Of a stretch of 57,290 nt of DNA, positions 41,254-49,501 are shown one piece after another; the first letter of the stretch is position 1; every line of letters starts with the position of its first letter. Source of the DNA: Bacillota bacterium (GTDB lineage: Bacteria; Bacillota; Bacilli; Paenibacillales; Paenibacillaceae). The position numbers and the translations under genes were made by a program. Location: contig JAEWJS010000162.1 in NCBI GenBank assembly GCA_023386495.1, positions 1 through 57,290 of the forward strand, in the 5' to 3' direction. Under the pieces are notes generated by a model. It did not search any database. It saw nothing but the letters and a program-made list of their open reading frames with translations, and was not told the DNA's origin.

Positions 41254-42060
41254 TCAATACTCCGATAACTGTACCCGGCTGCCTCCCTTGACCTCCACGA
41301 TCCGCCCATCTACGCTTAACCACACGGATGCTGCGCTGGGATTCACGACAAAGTCGCACGATGCCGCAAAATGCAGCCGTTGATACGCATTCATATAGTC
41401 CACAATCTCCATATTCGTCGCATACCAAATATCCGGCCGTTTCCCGATCATCTGGCAGAATTGCTCGATCACGTCCCAATTCTCATCGTGATCGAATTCA
41501 TAGCTGTGCCCCCATACGTACATCATGTACAGATATTGCTGCTTGTGGAGGTCGATGAACGCCTGTCCCAGCTCGAGCAATTTGCTTCTGTGGTGGCAGG
41601 TAGGCTGCCATTCGTGCAGATCGTCCGGCATGCCGAACCCACCCGTGCTCGGCACGACTCGGGCATACTCGATGCCGAGATGCGGCAGCAACGCCTTGAT
41701 CTGGCTGTTATAGGAGCCATTCGGGTAAGACATGCCTCTTATGGTATAGCCTACGATCCGTTCCAGCCGTCTGCGGTCCTCCATAATCTCCTCGACGAGC
41801 TGCTCCCTCGGGCTTCTGGCTATCGTCGGATGCGTCACCGTATGGGCAGAGACTTCATGGCCCTTATAGAGCTCGGCTACTTCTTCCGCTCCGATCCGGT
41901 CTCCTTGTCCGAGCAGTCCGGAGTTCAGGTGGAACGTTCCTCGAATGCCATGTTGATTGAAGATGTCGACAAGACGTCGATCCGCCACTCGGCCGTCATC
42001 ATAGCTCATGGTGAGCACTTTGTGCTTTCCTTCCGGGAACGCTAGCAATATTTTCGGCAT
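41254..42060 (-). CDS. Polysaccharide deacetylase-family protein (CE4)
   Basis: 268 residues of the NodB homology domain: the Asp pair in VLTMSYDDGRVADRRLVDIF and the metal-binding histidines in VSAHTVTHPTIARSP (HxxxxH-like). YPNGSYN and the VWGHSYEFDHDENW stretch match later motifs. There is no signal peptide, so it would act in the cytosol on sugar-chain fragments or in a non-classical way. It starts 13 nt after the FG-GAP gene and ends the rhamnogalacturonan-type cluster, where it may remove acetyl groups. GAGGGG precedes the ATG. Confidence 0.88.
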   Translation of the reverse strand: MPKILLAFPEGKHKVLTMSYDDGRVADRRLVDIFNQHGIRGTFHLNSGLLGQGDRIGAEEVAELYKGHEVSAHTVTHPTIARSPREQLVEEIMEDRRRLERIVGYTIRGMSYPNGSYNSQIKALLPHLGIEYARVVPSTGGFGMPDDLHEWQPTCHHRSKLLELGQAFIDLHKQQYLYMMYVWGHSYEFDHDENWDVIEQFCQMIGKRPDIWYATNMEIVDYMNAYQRLHFAASCDFVVNPSAASVWLSVDGRIVEVKGGSRVQLSEY

Positions 42061-42073
42061 AGCCGCACACCCC

Positions 42074-43357
42074 TCATTCCTTCATAATCGATACCTCTCC
42101 GCCGGGATATAACGTCGAATGCGACAGACGCTTCGGCTGCGGCAGCGGCTTGCTCGTCTGTGCAGCCGTCAGAGAGAGCGGCTCGCTCGCATAGATCGAT
42201 GCCTTCGCGTCGTCGTAGATGATCACCTGCTCCAGGCCGCTGCCGAGCAGATCGCCATGAACGGCATAACCTTCCGCAGGGAAGGTTACTGCCGCAATCA
42301 TCTCGCCGTCATACAGCGCGGGATACAGACCCCCGCCTCGCCGGTAAGCCAATATATGATCCAGCGACCCCCTCGTCCATCCTTGCAGCGGCTCAATAAT
42401 CGTCAGCCAACCGTCCGTGTCGCGGTTTTCCTTCCAGAGCTCTCTGCCGTCGCGGTCAAGCAGGAACAAGGCGTCCTTTCCCTTGAGGCCCTTCCCGTCA
42501 TCCTCTCGGACGAGGCGGTCTAGGCCGGCAATCTGCAAGCCAGGCAAGTCTGCGCGGAACTTCCCAAGCGCGATATGCTGGGATTCCACGGAGCCTTCAT
42601 AGCGCCACAGCTCGTGCCCAAGCTTGTCGTACATGACCGTAACGCTCCCGCCGATGACGAGCTCCGGCTCTCCGTCCTCGTTCACGTCGCCGATCCAGAT
42701 ACAGTCGGCATGGTCCGCCAAGTCCCGGCAGCTCCATAGCATCCGGCCATCATGATCCAGCAGGTCATAGCCGGCCATGACTTCATCCCGCCCGTCTCCA
42801 TCGAGGTCATAGACCCAAGGAAAATGACCGGGATTACCCTCATGCGTCCACAGTAAGCGGAAGCTGCTGTCCAATGCCCACATGCGATGATAGCGGTCCT
42901 TCAGAATAAGATCACGCGCATGTGGACCGCCTGTCAAGTTCGCCACGATGATGCAGTCATGCGCATGCGGATCAGGAAGCGGATGCGAGCGGAGCGGCGT
43001 ACCGGTAGCGCCTTCCAAGATCCATAGACGATCCCCCATAACGCACACTACCTCCAATCGCCCGTCTCCGTCAATATCCGCGATTTGTGCAGGGTAATCC
43101 GAGCCCTGGCTTCCGGCATTCGGGTCCGGCTTCCCTGTCTGCCAGATCAGCCGGCCTTCCAGATCGTATGCCGTTAAGCATTGCACTTGATGCGGAATGT
43201 AGCGTACGTCCTGCCGATTATCGGGCTGAACGAGCAGCAGTTCCATCCGGCCGTCCCCGTTCAGATCCCCGAGCAGCATCTTGCAGCGCGGTCCCGCTGC
43301 ACGAATGTCTAGCTCGCCTAATAATACCGGTTCCGGTTCAACTGCCTGTTGCATCAT
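42074..43357 (-). CDS. FG-GAP/VCBS-repeat protein related to rhamnogalacturonan lyases
   Basis: About 427 residues forming a beta-propeller. FG-GAP-like blades recur: LLGDLNGDGRMELLLV, IADIDGDGRLEVVCV, VYDLDGDGRDEVMAG and IGDVNEDGEPELVI. Propellers of this kind form the fold of PL11 rhamnogalacturonan lyases; whether this one is catalytic is unclear. No signal peptide. The ATG at 43357 is preferred because GGAGGTG lies 5-8 nt before it; the longer frame overlaps the regulator's end closely. It lies between the AraC regulator and the deacetylase. Confidence 0.8.
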   Translation of the reverse strand: MMQQAVEPEPVLLGELDIRAAGPRCKMLLGDLNGDGRMELLLVQPDNRQDVRYIPHQVQCLTAYDLEGRLIWQTGKPDPNAGSQGSDYPAQIADIDGDGRLEVVCVMGDRLWILEGATGTPLRSHPLPDPHAHDCIIVANLTGGPHARDLILKDRYHRMWALDSSFRLLWTHEGNPGHFPWVYDLDGDGRDEVMAGYDLLDHDGRMLWSCRDLADHADCIWIGDVNEDGEPELVIGGSVTVMYDKLGHELWRYEGSVESQHIALGKFRADLPGLQIAGLDRLVREDDGKGLKGKDALFLLDRDGRELWKENRDTDGWLTIIEPLQGWTRGSLDHILAYRRGGGLYPALYDGEMIAAVTFPAEGYAVHGDLLGSGLEQVIIYDDAKASIYASEPLSLTAAQTSKPLPQPKRLSHSTLYPGGEVSIMKE

Positions 43358-43416
43358 GCCTGCACCTCCATACGCGTAAGGGTTGTCAGCGGGTACGGAC
43401 ATTCTCGCCACGAAGG

Positions 43417-45738
43417 CTATCGGCTAAGCTCCCGGTAGCGCGTCGGGGTCATGCCCTCCAGCTTCTTGAAGATGCGATTGAAATAACTGTGTTGATAGCC
43501 GACTTGACTGGCGACGTCATGGATGCGAAGCTCGGAATCCCGCAGCAGCTCTCTCGCCTTATCCATGCGCAGCTCGGTCAAGTAATCGATGAAGTTCTTG
43601 CCTGTTACCTGCTTGAAGGCCTTGCTCAAGAAGAACGGATTCGTCCCGATTCGGTCCGCGCATTGATCCAGCGAAACATCGTTCATATAATTGTCCTGCA
43701 GGAAGAACATGACTTGCTCGATCATCCGCTTCACCTGCGAATCGGATCGATTCTGCATCTCGCTTAGGAATGGTCCGACGACCTTGTCCTGGAACCAATT
43801 CAAGATACGCTGCGGCTCACGAATCTGCGAGAGCTCCCCGTACATGTTCGCCCCCTTGAACAGCCGGTTCGGGTTCATGCCGGACGCCAGAATGGCATGT
43901 TGGACGCTGCCTAGCAGATGGAGCATCCCTTGCTGCACGTCGATCTCCTTCGCATCGTTCGTGGACAGCGCTTCGAGGAATGCTTGCAGCGCTTCGCGGG
44001 CTTCTTCCTCCCTGCCGGTCCTCAGCGCTTGCGTCAGCTCTCGCTCCAATGCCCACGGATACTGCAGCACCGATTCCTCCCCTTGCTCAAGATGATTCCG
44101 CTCGCTATCGATGATCTGATTCACGTTGTCGAAGACGCGATAGCTGACGGCCTGCTTAACCTCCTCATACGTGTCGGGCACATCCGTAATGCGCGTAACC
44201 GGCTTGCTGACCGCGATGGTAACCCGCATCTTCAGCACCCGATTGATGCTGGCCGTTATCGCATCGCAGAACGCCTGCAGGTCCACGGTATAGGATCGAT
44301 CCTTCGGCAAGACGAGGAAGGTGCCGGCTGATAGATCGTGGAAGTTCACGGTATTGCTCTGCTCGAAGTATTGCGAGGCCAATTCCTCGATCAGATTGAC
44401 TGCTGCGAACGTGACCAGACCTTCGTCCCCGTCTCGGAACCTGCCCTCGACGCTTGCCATGCCGACCAACCGCACATACACGACGAGATACCGAGCATCC
44501 TTCGTCCGCCATTTGAACTGCTCCATCCTGCGCACGAGATCTTCCTCCGAATAGGCGTAGAGGTATCCTTGCAGCAATTGATGGAGGAAGCTGTCCTTCA
44601 CGTGAGGCAGCTGCTCGGCGAGCTTCGAGGACAGCTGCAGGCTCTCCTGATGGAGCGTCTTCCACTGCCGCTCGATGATGGAGAATTCGTCCTCTCCCTT
44701 ACCGGCAGACGGACTTCCTCCCAGCAGCGTGACAAGCCGCTTTACGGGCGAATAGATGCGATAGGATGCTAGCCAGGACAGCAATGCGGCGAACAGCAGC
44801 GCCGCGAGCGAGATCGTAATGATCAGCTTGGATAAGTCGACAACAGGCGATGTGATGCTGCTGATCGGCGATGCCGACACATAGGTCCAGTCATCCGCGA
44901 TGCGAGACATGCGACCATAGGATACGGTATACGTGGTGTCGGACCAATTCATGAAGAATAACCCTTCCTGCGCGTTGGATGCTTCAATGCGTTCTCGCAA
45001 TGCCGCAACGAACGGCGAATCGGAAGCGCTTCCGTTCGCCGTGACATAGAATTCGCCGTCATTCTGCCACAATACGGTCTCTCCCGCATTGGAAGGCGTC
45101 AGCGTCTGCAGCATGCCCGCCATCTTATGGATATCGAAGCGGAAGAGCAATACGCCGAACGGCTCCTGACTGCCTCCGGGTATATGATGGATCAGCGCCA
45201 ACTCTTTGCTGTTAGGCTTATCGCCGTCGAAGGCCATCTCCGTCCAATACGTGATATTCCTCCCTTGCACGAGACTCTCATAGGTCTCGATGATGCCTTC
45301 ATCCTCTACGCGTGAATACTCCGGCCCGAAGCGCACAGGCTGACTGCCGCCAACGTACAGCTCTGCCTGCTTCACGGCCGCATTGGAGCCCTGCATGGCG
45401 ACAAGCGTCCGCGTAATGTCCTGCGTTGTCTGAAAGTTCTTCACGAAGTCGAAGCCGTTCAAGCTATAGTTGAACTTATTGTCGAACGCCCAGTGGGATA
45501 GCAACAGCTCGATGTTATTCAATTGATCGTCGATGTTGCTTGCGCGATGCTCGATCTGCCGATAATGGTTCCGCAGCAGCTCGCTCTCTACCCGCTCCAC
45601 CGCAACTCCGTATACGAAGGCACCGATAACAAGCCCGGGTATGCCCGAGACGAGGAAAATCAGAATCAGACTGCGCCGATAATAGTGCCCTTTATCCCCC
45701 GCTAGCCGGCCTGCCCACTTTGCGATCGCTGTCCGCAT
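43417..45738 (-). CDS. Membrane-anchored AraC-family regulator, YesS-like
   Basis: About 773 residues. A first membrane helix (about 20-46) and a second (about 310-333) flank a dCache-like extracellular sensor. A HAMP-like linker and central domain (about 400-620) lead to two AraC helix-turn-helix motifs at the C-terminus: VSLDQCADRIGTNPFFLSKA and IHDVASQVGYQHSYFNRIF. In B. subtilis YesS has this design and regulates rhamnogalacturonan genes. The start at MRTAIAKW has GGGTGGTGAG upstream. It sits downstream of the transporter genes that it probably controls. Confidence 0.92.
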   Translation of the reverse strand: MRTAIAKWAGRLAGDKGHYYRRSLILIFLVSGIPGLVIGAFVYGVAVERVESELLRNHYRQIEHRASNIDDQLNNIELLLSHWAFDNKFNYSLNGFDFVKNFQTTQDITRTLVAMQGSNAAVKQAELYVGGSQPVRFGPEYSRVEDEGIIETYESLVQGRNITYWTEMAFDGDKPNSKELALIHHIPGGSQEPFGVLLFRFDIHKMAGMLQTLTPSNAGETVLWQNDGEFYVTANGSASDSPFVAALRERIEASNAQEGLFFMNWSDTTYTVSYGRMSRIADDWTYVSASPISSITSPVVDLSKLIITISLAALLFAALLSWLASYRIYSPVKRLVTLLGGSPSAGKGEDEFSIIERQWKTLHQESLQLSSKLAEQLPHVKDSFLHQLLQGYLYAYSEEDLVRRMEQFKWRTKDARYLVVYVRLVGMASVEGRFRDGDEGLVTFAAVNLIEELASQYFEQSNTVNFHDLSAGTFLVLPKDRSYTVDLQAFCDAITASINRVLKMRVTIAVSKPVTRITDVPDTYEEVKQAVSYRVFDNVNQIIDSERNHLEQGEESVLQYPWALERELTQALRTGREEEAREALQAFLEALSTNDAKEIDVQQGMLHLLGSVQHAILASGMNPNRLFKGANMYGELSQIREPQRILNWFQDKVVGPFLSEMQNRSDSQVKRMIEQVMFFLQDNYMNDVSLDQCADRIGTNPFFLSKAFKQVTGKNFIDYLTELRMDKARELLRDSELRIHDVASQVGYQHSYFNRIFKKLEGMTPTRYRELSR

Positions 45739-45887
45739 GCGCTCACCACCCGATTCAATATGGAAGCTTTCTCGTGATGGGTACAACTTCAAGCATATCG
45801 CAGCAGCCCACCGAATAGAAGCGAATATTCAGGCTTCGATCCTTCCTATTCCGACATTGTCACAGCACTGGCGCCCGGCAGGGCAAA

Positions 45888-45909
45888 ACCGCGTCTTCAC
45901 GGACGCGGT
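45888..45909 (-). terminator. Terminator after the binding-protein gene
   Basis: On the minus strand ACCGCGTC and GACGCGGT pair perfectly (8 bp, 6-base loop) and are followed by TTTTGCCC, 43 bp after the stop at 45953. It may partly separate the transporter from the regulator gene. Confidence 0.65.
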
Positions 45910-45952
45910 CTGCTCGGGAGCCGTTCGGAATAGTAGGCGCTACCGATCCCGT

Positions 45953-47575
45953 TTACTTCACGGATGCGTAGAGTTCATTCATCTCTTTCACGAGCTCGTC
46001 GCCGCCGGACTTCTTCCATGTCTCGAACGCCTCGAGCAAGCCGGCCTCGTCAATCTGACCGACGATGAACTTAATCCGCGCATCGTTAATGACGTTATCC
46101 AGCTGCTGCCCCTTCTGGGAGTATACCTCCGAGATGAACGGCGCCGTCGGATTCGCCACGACGTACTGTTCGGCTTCCTTCTGAATGGCCGTAGTCTGCT
46201 GGCGGAGCGGGGTCTGCTGCACCTTCAGCCCGAGATCCTCCGGAATGAACGGCAGCATCTGGTTCAATCCTTCGACTTCCGATTCCATCAGCGCAGCATC
46301 ATCGAACCGCACGAGATACTCGCCGTCCTTCTCATAATGCTTGCCTTCCATGCCGTAGCCGGCTAACGTTGCCAGCGCAGGCTCGTTCATCTGGTCGAGG
46401 AACTTGAGCACGCGCTTCAGCTCATCTTCTGTCTTAACCGATGATTTCGGTATAGCCAGCAAGCCTGCAAAGCCTGCCGTCGGCAGGGCGCGAAGTCCAT
46501 GCTCACCCGCTACGCCAATGAGATTGTCGACGTAGTGGATATCCGGGTTATCCGTGCCGGCTGCCGCCAGCGCCGCGTGAATCTTGTCGTCGAGGCGAGC
46601 TGCGTTGTCCGTTACGTCAACGATTACGCCTGCTTGGCCGTTCACGACCGGATCATTCCATTTGGCCGAATCGTAGATAGCGAAGTCTTGGTTAATCAGC
46701 TTCTCGTCATATAGCTTCTTCATGAATTTCAGGGCTGCGAGATATTCCGGCGTCTCATGTTCCGGAACCAATTGACCGCCGCTCTCTCCCCATTTATTCG
46801 GTGCGCCGAACCATAGCTTCATAATATCGAAGCCGCTGGCCCATTGACCGGTCCATTTAACGAGCACCATGCCGTACGTGTCATCCTTGCCGTTCTTGTC
46901 CGGATCCTGCTCCTTGAACGCTTTAAGCATGTTGTAGAAATCGTCGATCGTCTCCGGCTTCTGCAGGCCGACCGCCTCCAGCCAATCCTTGCGGTAGTTG
47001 ATCCCGTTGCGCCCCAACGCCCGCCCGCGGTATACGCCGTAGTTCTTGCCGTCAATGGAAGAGTTCGCCATGATGACGGGATTCGCTTGGCTAAGATACG
47101 GATAGTCCTTCATCAGTTCGCCGACTTCCCAGAATGCGCCGGATTTGGCGGCATTCACGAAACTCGGGTTCTTCACGTCAGGTACATAGATGATATGAGG
47201 CAACTTGCCTGAGGCGAGCGTAATATTGAATTTATCCGGGTAGGATGCATTCGGTACCCACTCCAGGTGGATCTTCGTATTCGTCAGCTTGTTAATCTCC
47301 TGCACGACCGGGCCGTCATCCTTCGGGAAGTTCGTCTTGAAGATCGGCAGCATAATGCTGAGCTCGAGCGGCGGCTCTGCCGCCGGCTCCTCCTCCGCTC
47401 CCGGCTGTCCCGTCTTGTTATTGCCTGCGTCTCCAGTCGCCCCTGCGTTCGTGTTGCCGTTATTTCCGCTATTGCCCCCATTGTTGCCGTTGCTGCCGCT
47501 GCTGCATGCAGCCAACATGCTTAGGACGAGCAATACAGATGTAATTACCATGACCCACTTTTTCCCTCTTAACAT
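45953..47575 (-). CDS. Sugar ABC transporter solute-binding lipoprotein (LplA type)
   Basis: 540 residues with a lipobox LAAC (Cys near 24) after a hydrophobic signal, then a Gly/Asn-rich linker of about 40 residues. The fold is that of large LplA/YtcQ-type binding proteins of Bacilli (about 500 residues), with FKTNFPKDDGPVVQEINKLT, YRGRALGRNGINYRKDWL and AIPKSSVKTEDELKRVLKFL. It likely binds oligosaccharides outside the cell. AAGGAGG lies 9 nt before the ATG. Acts with the two permeases upstream in the operon. Confidence 0.93.
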   Translation of the reverse strand: MLRGKKWVMVITSVLLVLSMLAACSSGSNGNNGGNSGNNGNTNAGATGDAGNNKTGQPGAEEEPAAEPPLELSIMLPIFKTNFPKDDGPVVQEINKLTNTKIHLEWVPNASYPDKFNITLASGKLPHIIYVPDVKNPSFVNAAKSGAFWEVGELMKDYPYLSQANPVIMANSSIDGKNYGVYRGRALGRNGINYRKDWLEAVGLQKPETIDDFYNMLKAFKEQDPDKNGKDDTYGMVLVKWTGQWASGFDIMKLWFGAPNKWGESGGQLVPEHETPEYLAALKFMKKLYDEKLINQDFAIYDSAKWNDPVVNGQAGVIVDVTDNAARLDDKIHAALAAAGTDNPDIHYVDNLIGVAGEHGLRALPTAGFAGLLAIPKSSVKTEDELKRVLKFLDQMNEPALATLAGYGMEGKHYEKDGEYLVRFDDAALMESEVEGLNQMLPFIPEDLGLKVQQTPLRQQTTAIQKEAEQYVVANPTAPFISEVYSQKGQQLDNVINDARIKFIVGQIDEAGLLEAFETWKKSGGDELVKEMNELYASVK

Positions 47576-47622
47576 CCACGTTAACCTCCTTGAATCGATT
47601 TGGCAATGCTATTCGCAATCCG

Positions 47623-48507
47623 TTACCCCTTGACAGAGCCGATGAGCACGCCCTTGGCAAAATGCTTTTGCAGGAACGGATAGACGAGCAGAATAGGCAG
47701 CGTACCGACTACAATGACAGCCATCTTGATCGACTGGTCCGGCGGCTGCACGAAGTTCGGGTCCATCGCATTGATGTCCCCGGCTGCAGCCTGCGATAAG
47801 AGCACGATCTGACGGAGCATGACCTGAAGCGGCCATTTGCTTGGATCGTTCATATAGAGCAGCGCCGCGAAGAAGTCATTCCAATGGCCGACCGCGTAGA
47901 ACAGCGTGAACGTAGCAAGCACAGGCATGGATAACGGCAGCACGATTCGCCACAGCAGCCCTAATTCCGTACAGCCGTCGATTCTGGCCGCCTCCTCGAG
48001 CTCCGGCGGGAGCTCCTGGAAGAAATTCTTGACGATGATCAGATTGAAGGCGCTGATCGCGCCCGGCAGCATGAGCGCCCAATACGTATCCAGCAGCTGC
48101 AGCTCCCGCACGACAAGATAGGTCGGAATGAGCCCGCCGCCGAACAGCATGGAGAAGACGACGAGATTCAGCACCCCGTTCCGGCCCATTAAGCCCCGCT
48201 TGGACAGCGCGTAGGCCATCGTGACCGTGAAGAATAGATTCACGAGCGTACCGGCTGTCGTAACGAACACCGATACGGAGATACTGCGCATGATCGTATT
48301 CGTCGAGAAAATAAATTCGTAGGCCGCAAGCGTGAACGTCTCCGGGATCAAGAATACGGCCCGTTGGGTGAGCTCGGCATCGGAAGCGAAGGAGCCTGCG
48401 ATCACATAGATGAACGGCAGGACGGTTGCCAAGCCGAACAGACCGAGGAATACATAGTTCGACACATCGAAGATGGTGCCGGAGACGCTTCTATATTGCC
48501 TAGCCAT
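47623..48507 (-). CDS. Sugar ABC transporter permease (LplC/YtcP type)
   Basis: About 294 residues with six membrane helices and the EAA motif PPELEEAARIDGCTELGLLW (about 190) that contacts the ATPase. The C-terminus VYPFLQKHFAKGVLIGSVKG is the usual family ending. The ATG at 48507 has GGAAGGAG upstream. Its partner permease starts at 49501. No ATPase gene is nearby, so a shared MsmX-type ATPase probably drives transport. Confidence 0.94.
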   Translation of the reverse strand: MARQYRSVSGTIFDVSNYVFLGLFGLATVLPFIYVIAGSFASDAELTQRAVFLIPETFTLAAYEFIFSTNTIMRSISVSVFVTTAGTLVNLFFTVTMAYALSKRGLMGRNGVLNLVVFSMLFGGGLIPTYLVVRELQLLDTYWALMLPGAISAFNLIIVKNFFQELPPELEEAARIDGCTELGLLWRIVLPLSMPVLATFTLFYAVGHWNDFFAALLYMNDPSKWPLQVMLRQIVLLSQAAAGDINAMDPNFVQPPDQSIKMAVIVVGTLPILLVYPFLQKHFAKGVLIGSVKG

Positions 48508-48523
48508 TACACCGCTCCTTCCC

Positions 48524-49501
48524 CTAGTAAATACCTGCCTGACCGAATCGCTTGGCAAGCCAGTTGGCGCCGAACACGAGAATGACGCCGATCACGGATT
48601 TGAACAACCCGACAGCTGTGCTATAGCTGAACGCCCCTTGCATGATCCCCATCATGTAGACATAGGTATCGAACACCTCCGCTACCTCCCGGTTTAGCGG
48701 GTTGAGCATCAGGTAGATCTGTTCGAAGCCGTTCTCCATCACGTTCCCTAAGCGCAAGATCAGGAGAATGACGATCGTGCTGCTGATGGAAGGAAGCGTA
48801 ATATGCCACAGTTGTCGCCATCGATTGGCGCCGTCCATAATCGCGGCTTCGTACTGCTCGACGTCTACGCTCGCCAAGGCGGCCAGGAAGATAATCGTGC
48901 CGAACCCGCATTCCTTCCAGATCGTCTGCACGATGATGATTGTACGGAACCATTCCGGACTGCTCAGGAACGGGATCTTGTAGCCCAAATACTTGTCTAG
49001 CAGTTCATTGACCAATCCGGCCTCAGTCGTTAGGAACACGTACGTAAGACTCGCAACGATAACCATCGAGATAAAGTGCGGCACGTAGATCAAGGTCTGG
49101 ATCGTCCGCTTATAGAACGACAGCCGAACTTCATTAAGCAGAAGCGCTAGGATGATCGGGGCCGGGAAAAAGAAGATCAAGTTGTAGAACGATAGAATCA
49201 GCGTGTTGCGCAGCAGCATGAAAAACTCCGGATTATCGAAAAATATTCGGAAGTGCTCGAGTCCGACCCAATCGCTCTTCCAGAAGCCTAGGAAAGGCTG
49301 GTAGTTCTTAAACGCAAGCAGGATGCCCCACATCGGGACGTACTTGAAAATGATGAAGTACAGCAGTCCTGGAAGCATCAGCATATAGAGCCAGCGATCC
49401 TTCACAAGCCGTTCCCATCTTGTCGGCTCGCGCAGTCGCAGACCGGGCGTGTAGGGCGTTCCCGTATCAACGGCTTGCTTCGGTGCCATTGCCGGCTTCA
49501 T
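48524..49501 (-). CDS. Sugar ABC transporter permease (LplB type)
   Basis: About 325 residues with a longer N-terminus and six membrane helices. The EAA-like loop is EQYEAAIMDGANRWRQLWHI, and the end NWLAKRFGQAGIY is typical of LplB-type proteins. AGGAGGTG lies 6 nt before the ATG at 49501. It overlaps the end of the lyase gene by 35 nt, which implies co-translation. Confidence 0.94.
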   Translation of the reverse strand: MKPAMAPKQAVDTGTPYTPGLRLREPTRWERLVKDRWLYMLMLPGLLYFIIFKYVPMWGILLAFKNYQPFLGFWKSDWVGLEHFRIFFDNPEFFMLLRNTLILSFYNLIFFFPAPIILALLLNEVRLSFYKRTIQTLIYVPHFISMVIVASLTYVFLTTEAGLVNELLDKYLGYKIPFLSSPEWFRTIIIVQTIWKECGFGTIIFLAALASVDVEQYEAAIMDGANRWRQLWHITLPSISSTIVILLILRLGNVMENGFEQIYLMLNPLNREVAEVFDTYVYMMGIMQGAFSYSTAVGLFKSVIGVILVFGANWLAKRFGQAGIY

